From: Laspinema sp. D2d
Lineage (GTDB): Bacteria > Cyanobacteriota > Cyanobacteriia > Cyanobacteriales > Laspinemataceae
DNA length: 64,000 nucleotides
Direction of reading: 5' to 3'
Assembly (NCBI RefSeq): GCF_025370755.1
Contig: NZ_JAMXFC010000019.1
Coordinates: 1 to 64,000 of the forward strand
Shown: positions 1 to 7,099 of the stretch, one piece after another
How positions within the stretch are numbered: position 1 is the first letter of the stretch
Layout of the letters: the number at the start of each line of letters is the position of its first letter
The notes under the pieces: model-generated
The model's input: the letters and a program-made list of their open reading frames with translations, nothing else
Told to the model about the DNA's origin: nothing
Databases searched by the model: none
Position numbers and translations under genes: made by a program

Positions 1-20
1 CAGACCGAGGGCTTGACCTC
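1..20 (+). rRNA. rrl: 23S rRNA, 3' end (partial)
   Basis: The first twenty bases match the conserved 3' terminus of cyanobacterial 23S rRNA (the GACCGAGGGCTTGACCTC ending). Almost the whole gene lies upstream of the window. A spacer of about 70 bp separates it from the 5S gene on the same strand, as expected at the end of an rRNA operon. The exact mature 3' end is uncertain by a few bases. Confidence 0.8.
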
Positions 21-91
21 ATCACCGCTTCAATTTAATCTTTGATTTCTTTTCTTTATGCAGTCTTGAGGGTTTATCACTCTCACACCTT

Positions 92-211
92 TCCGGGTGC
101 CTATGGCTTCGTGGCCCCACGCCGATTCCTTCCCGAACTCGGACGTGAAACGCGACTGCGGCGAAGATACTTGGAGGGTTGCCTCCTGGGAAAATAGCTC
201 GGTGCCCGGTC
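92..211 (+). rRNA. rrf: 5S rRNA
   Basis: About 120 bases with the features of bacterial 5S rRNA. The 5' arm TCCGGGTGCC (92-101) pairs with GGTGCCCGGT (201-210), allowing G-U pairs, to close helix I. The internal CCGAACTCGGACGTGAAACG segment is the conserved loop B / helix III region, and GGAAAATAGCTC is the typical 3' half. It follows the 23S end directly and is followed by a hairpin terminator. A 94-residue reading frame on the opposite strand across this region is a chance product of the RNA gene. Confidence 0.95.
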
Positions 212-220
212 AATATTAGA

Positions 221-251
221 CAAAACCCCAATACGAAAGTGTTGGGGTTTT
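221..251 (+). terminator. rRNA operon hairpin terminator
   Basis: CAAAACCCCAA and TTGGGGTTTTG form a perfect 11-bp stem around a ten-base loop, ten bases after the 5S gene. The U-rich stretch after it is short, but the position just behind 5S fits the end of the rRNA transcript. It also lies downstream of the convergent DUF4230 gene and may serve both strands. Confidence 0.75.
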
Positions 252-290
252 GTAGTTTTAATTGAGTGTAAATCAGTTTATTCCTCTGAT

Positions 291-998
291 TTACACTCCC
301 CGACAAGCATTAATTCCGGGGGGTTGAGTATCTACAATAACTTCTTGATAGCCCGAACTATGTAAAATGTTTTCGACCACCTTTTTAGCCTGTTGATTAG
401 CGTTATCCAAAATATTATTGGTACAGACTTCTTTTTTAATTATAGCTAAAGCTTCTCTTTGCGCTCGTTCTTGTAGGTCTGATTCTACTGGACGGCCAAA
501 CCAACGGCGGAAATGTATAACAACATGAGAGCCCTCAACGTCAAGAAATGCTTTCATGATTCGAGGCGGTGGTAATATAATCCGAACCTTATGGTTGGCT
601 AGATCTATTTTTTTAACCTCAAGTTGATCTAAGTCTATTCCCGCTTGCACGGTTCCCACTGCTTCATAAACTACATGAGTGTCCCCTAAAGGTACCCGCT
701 CAAAAATTTTCCGTTCTTCTTTAAAATCCACTGTAGCTTTAGTAGACATCTGAGTAGTTGTCAGTTCATTTATATTTTGGAGTCCGCTAATTAGGATGTT
801 TCTGATTTCTACAGTTGTTTCGGTTGTAGGTAAAAGCGCCTGCTTTATAGAATAAAATGTACTCCGCACTGCTCCATTCAGTTGAAAAAGCAAAAATTGT
901 AGGAATAAAAACAATAGAATATAAATGATTATTTTTTGGAAAAGTGGATTTTCAAATGCCTTTCCAAATGAATGCCTTTGACTGTTGCTTGAATTCAT
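291..998 (-). CDS. DUF4230 domain membrane-anchored protein
   Basis: A 235-residue protein with one N-terminal membrane segment (about residues 22-43, very hydrophobic IIIYILLFLFLQFLLF) followed by an extracytoplasmic or lumenal domain. Residues ~85-200 resemble the DUF4230 family: the run VGTVQAGIDLDQLEVKKIDL and the following LPPPRI motif are typical, and such proteins are single-pass with no known activity. It is convergent to the rRNA operon and not obviously in an operon. Function is unknown; the family call rests on remembered motif similarity. Confidence 0.75.
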   Translation of the reverse strand: MNSSNSQRHSFGKAFENPLFQKIIIYILLFLFLQFLLFQLNGAVRSTFYSIKQALLPTTETTVEIRNILISGLQNINELTTTQMSTKATVDFKEERKIFERVPLGDTHVVYEAVGTVQAGIDLDQLEVKKIDLANHKVRIILPPPRIMKAFLDVEGSHVVIHFRRWFGRPVESDLQERAQREALAIIKKEVCTNNILDNANQQAKKVVENILHSSGYQEVIVDTQPPGINACRGV

Positions 999-1298
999 CC
1001 AAAAAACTCCTGGTATTTAGCTAGAAGAAACTTAAATACTGACAGCTATCGCCGATCACACTATCCGACCGACTAACCCAGCGATAAGCCTGATGGTATA
1101 GCAGCGCTTATCGTCTATTGTACACACAAAATTTTTCTGTCAATCATATTGTTTAAAATCTTAAATAATCTTTACTTATTTTTTTGATTTTTAGGTGTTA
1201 CATCTGGACAGTACAAAGTTCGCGGATACCCACTTGCAGCATACTCAGTTGCAGCAGCATGAGGATTGGATTACCTGACTCCCTCTTGTTAAATTATC
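999..1298. other. Intergenic region, divergent promoters expected
   Basis: Three hundred bases between the divergent DUF4230 and HTH genes. The middle part (1120-1195) is AT-rich and probably carries promoters. A short repeated motif TTGCAGCA(T) occurs twice near 1230-1260. I see no gene or RNA here. Confidence 0.5.
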
Positions 1299-1700
1299 AT
1301 GACTTTTGAGGAACTTGGAGCGATGACGATTGAGGAAGGTCTCGCGATCATAGAAACGGTACTCGATTATCAACGCCTCAACCACGTTCAAGAGATCGTG
1401 TTGCGTCAGTCTTGCAAAGGTCTCTCTTATCGCGAAATTTCTAAAACTACTGGGTATGACCCTGATTATTTAAAGGATCCAGGTGCTAAACTCAGGAAGT
1501 TACTCTCAGAAGCATTCGGAGAAAAGGTTAAAAAGGGTAATCTCCAGTCTGTTCTGAAGCGATATTTACGGCGGAATAAAATAACTGTACATCGCAATCA
1601 GGTTATTGGCGTGAATTTCAGTGGTGCAAGCTTATGCGGTTCGAGCCTGAGTGGTGCTAACCTAAGCGTAGCCAAGCTATATGGAACTTATAATAAGTGA
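1299..1700 (+). CDS. vWA-MoxR-associated type HTH protein with short pentapeptide tail
   Basis: 133 residues. The first ~85 residues match the HTH domain that in cyanobacteria stands at the N-terminus of vWA-MoxR-associated and other conflict/signalling proteins (pattern LNHVQEIVLRQSCKGLSYREI followed by a KLRKLLSEAFGEKV helix). Residues ~105-130 contain A(N/S)L-type pentapeptide repeats (FSGAS, LCGSS, LSGAN). The reading frame stops after only four or five repeats, and the next frame overlaps by 20 bp and encodes what is normally the C-terminal part of the same kind of protein. I infer that this is the 5' half of a frameshifted, shortened gene. No clear ribosome-binding site precedes the ATG. 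A second protein with this HTH occurs at 46261-46797. Confidence 0.7.
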   Translation: MTFEELGAMTIEEGLAIIETVLDYQRLNHVQEIVLRQSCKGLSYREISKTTGYDPDYLKDPGAKLRKLLSEAFGEKVKKGNLQSVLKRYLRRNKITVHRNQVIGVNFSGASLCGSSLSGANLSVAKLYGTYNK

Positions 1701-2160
1701 AGCTCAAGATAGTCAATCTGATTTCTACACAGGGAAAAGGCCGGATTATAAGGTTGGAGTAGACAAAGTTGAGAGCAACGCCGAACCGGGAATAAACCCG
1801 ATCGCCTATTCAAATTCTGAATCCAGTTCTCATTTCTGGAATGGTTGGCAGTTTCGATCCCAGGCAGAGGTGAAGATTGCAGAAGCACTCGATCGCGCGG
1901 GGGTTTTGTTTTTCCCGAACGCGACGGCGCGATTGACGACTCCGGAGGGTCGGACAAATCAAACTCCTCATTTTCTGGTTTGTTCTGAGGGTAAATTGGG
2001 GATTCTCGTCGTGGAGGGGGTGGAGGAGGATGAGGCAGAAACCGATCGCCTTCTGCAAACTCAGGGAATCCGCATCATCCACCATTACCCGGTTACCCAA
2101 TGTACGGAAGACAGTGATTGGGTGGTGTTGGAATTTTTACAAGCGTTGAGTCAAGCTTAG
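1681..2160 (+). pseudogene. Decayed DUF559-like nuclease domain, 3' half of split gene
   Basis: 159 residues; from residue ~53 the sequence WNGWQFRSQAEVKIAEALD begins the restriction-endonuclease-like domain found after pentapeptide repeats in many filamentous cyanobacteria. In relatives as I recall them the core reads PDFLV ... GI(L/I)EVDG followed by a YHP segment. Here it reads PHFLV ... GILVVEG and the YHP segment is missing, so both the Asp and the Glu of the PD-(D/E)XK centre appear lost. The frame overlaps the upstream HTH/pentapeptide frame by 20 bp in a different phase, and its own frame is closed just upstream by TAG at 1669-1671. I conclude it is a frameshifted and catalytically dead remnant; a separately translated protein is less likely. 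Confidence 0.65.
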
Positions 2161-2231
2161 AAATTCCTATTTCCCTCGCTTTTTTTCACCTTCAACCATT
2201 AGGAATGAGAACACAGAGCGTTTTTTCCTCT

Positions 2232-2801
2232 CTATTCAATGGGTGATTCTTCCGAGAATTGTTCTGGGGTTTCATCAAATTCATCGGGTTCATCGCTTTC
2301 GGAATTTTGTTCTTGTTGGAAGGGTAATTCTAGCTGTTTGGGTAGTTGATCTAGCTGGAAGTATTGATGGAATTTGGCGGTGACTTGCAGGGAGAACGAT
2401 CGCGTTTCGGGTTGTCTGCGTTTTCGGACAAACCCTTGTTGGACTAACTCTTGAACGTGCTGATAGGCTCCTGAACCGCGCAGTTCTACTAAGTCGGTTT
2501 GGCTGAGGGGGCCTTTGATAGCGATCGCTGCTAAGGTTCTCAAGGCACCGACGCCTAATTCTGCGGGAATTAAGCGATGCATGAAGTCTTGAAACGTTTC
2601 TCGCAGTTGCAAGCTGTAGCCGTTTTCGGTTTCTAGCACTTCTAAAGCGCTGTCTCGGTGAGCATAATCATTAATGAGTTGAATGAGTGCTTCTTCTGCG
2701 GTTTCTTTGTCGCAGTTGGCATATTCGGCAATTTCCGCGATCGCAAGCGGTTTCCCTTTTAAGTACAGTATGGCTTCAATCTGGCTGGCTAAACTTGACA
2801 T
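2232..2801 (-). CDS. scpB: Segregation and condensation protein B
   Basis: 189 residues from the ATG at 2801, chosen because the sequence MSSLASQIEAILYLKGKPL is the usual start and a GGAA motif precedes it; an upstream ATG at 2837 would add 12 residues. The protein has two winged-helix domains: residues ~1-75 and ~80-150, with the typical ELGVGALRTLAAIAIKGPL segment. ScpB dimers bind ScpA and SMC in the condensin complex that organises chromosomes. The C-terminal 25 residues are an acidic, Glu/Asp/Ser-rich tail. It does not neighbour scpA here. Confidence 0.9.
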   Translation of the reverse strand: MSSLASQIEAILYLKGKPLAIAEIAEYANCDKETAEEALIQLINDYAHRDSALEVLETENGYSLQLRETFQDFMHRLIPAELGVGALRTLAAIAIKGPLSQTDLVELRGSGAYQHVQELVQQGFVRKRRQPETRSFSLQVTAKFHQYFQLDQLPKQLELPFQQEQNSESDEPDEFDETPEQFSEESPIE

Positions 2802-2901
2802 TGACGATTTCCGTGCATCCAACACCTCTAACCACAAAATATTTTAAACGCTGTGGAGTTCGTTCGACATTTAACTTGTTTAGTTAAACGTTCTGAGTTT
2901 C

Positions 2902-3753
2902 TTAGTCTAACTGACGTCCGGTGAGTTCGACAAAAATATCTTCTAGGTTAGAAGGACGAACCATTAACCCGGTTTTGTCCGGTTGTTGTTCTAGGTAAGT
3001 GTTCGCGGCGGCAATGTCGGAGAAAAATTTATATTCCCACCGATCGCCTATTTGTTTCATCAGCAACCCTTCTCCATGTTTTTCTCTAAACTGTCTGAGT
3101 GTCCCCAATTCAATTAATTTTCCCCCATCCATAATCCCAATGCGATCGCACAGGTATTCCACTTCATCCATGTAATGGGTGGTGAGCAACATTGTCATCC
3201 CCTGGCGGTTTAAATCTTTAATAATTTCCCATAACCTGCGCCGAGTTTGGGGGTCAAGTCCTACGGTTGGCTCATCTAAAAATAAGATATCAGGTTGATG
3301 TAACAAGGCTCGGGCAATTTGTAAGCGCCGTTTCATGCCGCCTGATAGGGTTTTTACCAGGCTATCTTGCCGATCGCCGAGTTCGACATAATTCAGCCAT
3401 TGCTTGATTCTCTCTTGCCGTTCCCGGTTCGGAATATGATGGAGTCGCCCGTGAAACTCCATATTTTCCCAGACGGTGAGGTCATTATCCACACTGACTT
3501 GTTGTAATACAACGCCGATGCACTGCTTCACCTGGATGGGTTGACGATGTACATCATATCCGGCAATTTTGATACTCCCACTGCTGGGTTGTGTTAGGGT
3601 GGTGAGCATCCGAATTGTGGTGGATTTGCCTGCACCGTTGGGTCCTAGCAAGCCAAACATTTCTCCTGGTTCAATGGTAAACGATAAGTCGTTGACCACC
3701 GGGACTTTGTTATAAACTTTTTGGACGTTTTCGACGGTAACCGCAGCACTCAT
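2902..3753 (-). CDS. ABC transporter ATP-binding protein, DrrA/NatA-like
   Basis: 283 residues forming one complete ABC ATPase: Walker A GPNGAGKST (~37-45), Q-loop in VVLQQVSVD, signature LSGGMKRR (~139), Walker B ILFLDEPTVGLDP (~157), H-loop in LLTTHYMDE. The C-terminal ~65 residues, ending in the LEDIFVELTGR motif, are typical of the daunorubicin-resistance/ABC-2 exporter ATPases. It must work with a membrane permease, but none is encoded next to it, so substrate and direction are unknown; export is the usual role of this subfamily. It lies 100 bp upstream of scpB on the same strand. Confidence 0.9.
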   Translation of the reverse strand: MSAAVTVENVQKVYNKVPVVNDLSFTIEPGEMFGLLGPNGAGKSTTIRMLTTLTQPSSGSIKIAGYDVHRQPIQVKQCIGVVLQQVSVDNDLTVWENMEFHGRLHHIPNRERQERIKQWLNYVELGDRQDSLVKTLSGGMKRRLQIARALLHQPDILFLDEPTVGLDPQTRRRLWEIIKDLNRQGMTMLLTTHYMDEVEYLCDRIGIMDGGKLIELGTLRQFREKHGEGLLMKQIGDRWEYKFFSDIAAANTYLEQQPDKTGLMVRPSNLEDIFVELTGRQLD

Positions 3754-3792
3754 GGAAATTTAGGTCAAGTGGATTTTTCTTTCCTGACTGTA

Positions 3793-4071
3793 TCATGAAA
3801 GGTGAATTAGAGTATCTAAAAAGTCTTGTTCAGGCGGGGATTGCATTTCTTGTAAAGTTTGCCAACCAGCTTGCCAGAGGGTTTTATCTTTAAATTGGGT
3901 GGCATTAATCCAAAAGCGAACGTTGGGGTCACAAGCAGAAACCATTTCTGCAAACACCCATTTGCCTTCGTTTTTGCGATTCACCACTTGAAAATGTCTC
4001 CATCCCCAAGTTTTTTGTTTGGAAGTCCATTTGGACCCGACTAAATAGGGGAATTTTTGTTTTTTTGCCAT
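3793..4071 (-). CDS. Small tryptophan-rich protein (TIGR02450 family)
   Basis: 92 residues from the ATG at 4071, which is preceded by AAGGGTGAG; a GTG three codons upstream is possible. Six or more Trp residues and the arrangement LVGSKWTS ... WRHFQVV ... LWQAGWQTL match the small Trp-rich family TIGR02450, which has the pattern GSKWT-x-HF-x-GW. The function is not known. The gene sits 40 bp upstream of the ABC ATPase start on the same strand, so co-transcription is possible. Confidence 0.75.
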   Translation of the reverse strand: MAKKQKFPYLVGSKWTSKQKTWGWRHFQVVNRKNEGKWVFAEMVSACDPNVRFWINATQFKDKTLWQAGWQTLQEMQSPPEQDFLDTLIHLS

Positions 4072-4218
4072 TGTTCTCACCCTTAAAAATTTGATATGTA
4101 GCGCTTAAAACACTCACGAACAAAATACTCGCACTTCAAAAGAATGTACGCGAATAGTGTTGAGAAATGTTATTATATCAGCAAGCGCTCACCGAGGCGA
4201 TCGCCAAATTATGCCCGG

Positions 4219-4803
4219 TTAAGGGATTGACGGACGGCGGGACAACGACCAAGCGGCAATTCCACCGCCTATCAATCCGAATAAATGTCCTTCCCATGAG
4301 ACTCCTGCTTGTAGGGGTAAGACTCCGATGATAATTCCCCCATACAATACACCAACAATGATGGATAGAAAAATTGAGGGTAAGTTGCGTTCAAAAAAGC
4401 CGCGAGAGAGGAGATAACCTAAATAGCCGAATACGAGTCCACTCGCCCCGATATGCCATCCGGTAGAACCCAATAGCCAAACCCCTAATCCACTGACTAA
4501 CATGGTTACGGCAGTGACAACCCAAAAATCGCGAATTTCCCGCACCATGACGAACCAGCCTAGGGTCACAAATGGGATAGTATTAGCGATTAAATGGGGA
4601 AAGCCGCCATGCAAAAAAGGCATAAACATAATGCCTCGTAAAGTATCCGGGTGGCGAGGATAGACACCATAAAAGGTTAACGTTCCTCGGAATAGGAAGA
4701 GGTTGAGAATTTGGACAATCCACATGATGGCGACAAAGCCACCTAAAATCAGAATTTGGGTTTTTAGGGTGTCGGAGATCGCTTTGACATTGTTTTTGCT
4801 CAT
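4219..4803 (-). CDS. Rhomboid family intramembrane serine protease
   Basis: 194 residues with six predicted membrane segments. The catalytic Ser lies in GASGLVFG (~117-124) and the His in GHLFGLIGG near residue 172, the rhomboid Ser-His dyad; the H-x2-N of TM2 appears as HLIANTIPF. Rhomboids cut membrane proteins within or next to their membrane helices. The protein is at the short end of the family and has no extra soluble domain. The gene is 39 bp downstream of the S9 peptidase on the same strand. Confidence 0.88.
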   Translation of the reverse strand: MSKNNVKAISDTLKTQILILGGFVAIMWIVQILNLFLFRGTLTFYGVYPRHPDTLRGIMFMPFLHGGFPHLIANTIPFVTLGWFVMVREIRDFWVVTAVTMLVSGLGVWLLGSTGWHIGASGLVFGYLGYLLSRGFFERNLPSIFLSIIVGVLYGGIIIGVLPLQAGVSWEGHLFGLIGGGIAAWSLSRRPSIP

Positions 4804-4841
4804 TGTTCTGCCTCTGACTAGACAATTGGGCGGGGTTGTTG

Positions 4842-6776
4842 TTAGAAATTATCGATGGGGACGGGTTCTAAGTTTTCGGCGGGTTCAAAGCCAAAAATTC
4901 TTGAATAAAAGTAAAATTCTCCATCTAAAGCGCGTTTAATGTTTTCCGATCGCCGGAAACCATGTTGTTCCCCTTCAAAGGGAAGATAGGCGACGGGAAT
5001 ACCTTTTTGTTTTAACGCATTAACCATCGCTTCTGCTTGGTTTGGGGGAACAATTTTATCTTCTAATCCTTGGAAAAAGATGACGGGACAGGAAATGCGA
5101 TCGCAAGCATGGATGGGAGAACGATCAATATAAATTTGCTTCGCTTCTGGATAAGGACCAACTAATTTATCGAGATAGCGGGACTCAAATTTATGGGTTT
5201 CTTTTGCCAAAGCTTCTAAATCACTCACTCCATAATAGCTGGCACCAGCTTTGAAAACATCCCGGTAGGTGAGGGCACAGAGGGTTGTATAACCACCTGC
5301 ACTGCCTCCGGCGATCGCCAGTCGGTTGCTATCCACCCATCCTTGTTCCCCGAGATATTTTGCGCCATTGGCACAATCATCGACATCGACAATTCCCCAG
5401 CGATTCTCTAAGCGTTGTCGATACTCCCGTCCATATCCGCTACTGCCACCATAGTTGACATCCAGGATGGCAAATCCCCGGGAAGTCCAATATTGAATGC
5501 TTAAACTGAGACTGCTGCTGGCAGAGGAGGTGGGTCCGCCATGACTTTTGACTAATAGGGGCGGTAGTTCACCTTCGGGGGCAATATAATCCTGATTATT
5601 GGGAGGATAAAAGATGCCATAAGCGGTTAATCCGTTTTCTGTGGGAAATTCGACGGGTTGCGGTTGGGAGAGGTAGGCGCGATCCACGTTTAAGGTGGTG
5701 GATTTGCGGAGGATTTGTAATTCGCCGGTGTTGAGATGGTATTGCGCGATCGCCGTGGGTTCGGTGGGAGAACCGCCGATGAAGGCGACGCGATCGCCGT
5801 TGACTTGCAGGGAACTAAAGGAGGTGTAGGGGGTGGTGATTTCCTGGAGGATGCCGGTTGTCAGATTGATGCTGCCTAAATACCAGATCCCGAATTGGGT
5901 ATAAGTGCAAATCAGTTGACTGCTGCTGGCAAATCCATAAGTAGACATCCCAAACACCCATTGAGGGAGTCCGAATTCAGCAGACATTTCGCAGACGGGT
6001 TCAATAGTGCCGGTGGTAGGGTGCGATCGGTAGAGATTCCACCATCCTGAGCGATCAGATACAAAATACAGCGTACCATCCGGAGACCATTGCGGTTGAA
6101 AAATGGACTCGTTAACGCCTCCTGCAACGTGATGGGTTTCGCCGAGAGAACCATCGGGGTTAATTTGAGCAACCCACAGTTCAGTACCATCCCAGGGCAT
6201 ATTAGGATGATTCCAACTCAACCAACAGAGATATTGACCATCGGGACTCAGGCGCGGGGTGGCATAAAAGTCTTCTCCTGCCACTAAGACGCGCATCTGT
6301 GCACCATCTGCTAAATTAATACTAACTAAACTGGTAACGGGTTCTCCTGCGCTGGTATGGTCTTCTCGCACTGCAATTAAGCGTCCCCGGGGAGTATCGA
6401 CGGTCAAATCAGCGTAGCGCATATTCACTTCCGGGGTCAGGGGTTGTGGTTCCTCTCCCAGGGGTTGACAGTAGAGACGAGAATCGCTGAAGTTGGAGAA
6501 ATAAACAGTGCCATTGCTGAGGGTAAAAGCACCGCCACCATATTCACAAACGCGGGTGCGAACGTTGAAGGGTGCAGGAATGATATCCTGGATTTCTCCT
6601 TGAGGCGATCGCGCAACGAGGACATTTCTTCCTCCTTCTTGGGGTCGCATTTCCAGCCAATACAGGGTTTGATTCTCCCCAAAAATTTGCCCGAGTCCAA
6701 TACTCCCAGCGACGATCGCATCGGAGGTAATCGGGGATTTCCAGGAGCCATAGGGAGCAATTTGGGGATTAGACAT
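4842..6776 (-). CDS. S9 family prolyl-oligopeptidase-type peptidase
   Basis: 644 residues. Residues ~1-370 form a beta-propeller-like domain with repeated WSPDG and LSPDG blades; residues ~390-640 are an alpha/beta hydrolase. The nucleophile is in GGSAGGYT (~490), the acid in GLEDKIVP (~573) and the base in GEQHGFR (~606). The family cleaves short peptides or removes acyl-amino acids from N-termini. No signal peptide is visible, so it is probably cytoplasmic. Downstream lies the rhomboid gene, giving a possible two-protease unit. Confidence 0.9.
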   Translation of the reverse strand: MSNPQIAPYGSWKSPITSDAIVAGSIGLGQIFGENQTLYWLEMRPQEGGRNVLVARSPQGEIQDIIPAPFNVRTRVCEYGGGAFTLSNGTVYFSNFSDSRLYCQPLGEEPQPLTPEVNMRYADLTVDTPRGRLIAVREDHTSAGEPVTSLVSINLADGAQMRVLVAGEDFYATPRLSPDGQYLCWLSWNHPNMPWDGTELWVAQINPDGSLGETHHVAGGVNESIFQPQWSPDGTLYFVSDRSGWWNLYRSHPTTGTIEPVCEMSAEFGLPQWVFGMSTYGFASSSQLICTYTQFGIWYLGSINLTTGILQEITTPYTSFSSLQVNGDRVAFIGGSPTEPTAIAQYHLNTGELQILRKSTTLNVDRAYLSQPQPVEFPTENGLTAYGIFYPPNNQDYIAPEGELPPLLVKSHGGPTSSASSSLSLSIQYWTSRGFAILDVNYGGSSGYGREYRQRLENRWGIVDVDDCANGAKYLGEQGWVDSNRLAIAGGSAGGYTTLCALTYRDVFKAGASYYGVSDLEALAKETHKFESRYLDKLVGPYPEAKQIYIDRSPIHACDRISCPVIFFQGLEDKIVPPNQAEAMVNALKQKGIPVAYLPFEGEQHGFRRSENIKRALDGEFYFYSRIFGFEPAENLEPVPIDNF

Positions 6777-6790
6777 ATTCTATCTCTTAA

Positions 6791-6937
6791 TTACAATTCT
6801 TTTTTGGATTTAGGCAAACGTTTGATATAGTCGCGAATCACTTCGGACATGGATACTCCGCGTCGCTCTGCTTCTAATTGCAGGCGCTCTTTTTCCGGTG
6901 TGCTGATCCGAATTTGTAATAATTCCTCTCGGGCCAT
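6791..6937 (-). CDS. 48-residue ribbon-helix-helix (CopG/Arc-like) protein
   Basis: A short gene read directly from the sequence: ATG at 6937, TAA at 6791. The product begins MAREELLQIRISTPEKERL and continues with QLEAERRGVSMSEVIRDYIK before a basic end. The beta strand LLQIRIS and the helix pair joined by RRGVSMSEVIR are the ribbon-helix-helix fold of small DNA-binding repressors. It stands alone, 14 bp upstream of the S9 peptidase start, with no toxin beside it. It may regulate its own operon; this is inference. Confidence 0.7.
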   Translation of the reverse strand: MAREELLQIRISTPEKERLQLEAERRGVSMSEVIRDYIKRLPKSKKEL

Positions 6938-7059
6938 TTTCAAGGGTGTGGTTATAAAAAGAGTTACAATAAATTTTAGTACATTGTGATTTTAAGTGCA
7001 AGCGGTAAATATTTATTATTTTCTTAAAGTTTAGATTTTTAAGATTAAGTTAGAGAGGG

Positions 7060-7094
7060 TTGGAAGTTCCATCGGACTAGGATGGAACTTCCAA
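7060..7094 (-). terminator. Hairpin behind RND pump gene
   Basis: TTGGAAGTTCCAT and ATGGAACTTCCAA make a perfect 13-bp stem with a nine-base loop, starting five bases beyond the stop codon of the pump gene. The bases after it on the minus strand are pyrimidine-rich but not a clean U-run, so it may end transcription or protect the 3' end. Confidence 0.6.
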
Positions 7095-7099
7095 GTCAG

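Noticed and set aside
22-306. 94-residue minus-strand frame at the window start
   Set aside because: It runs antisense across the 5S rRNA gene and its terminator.
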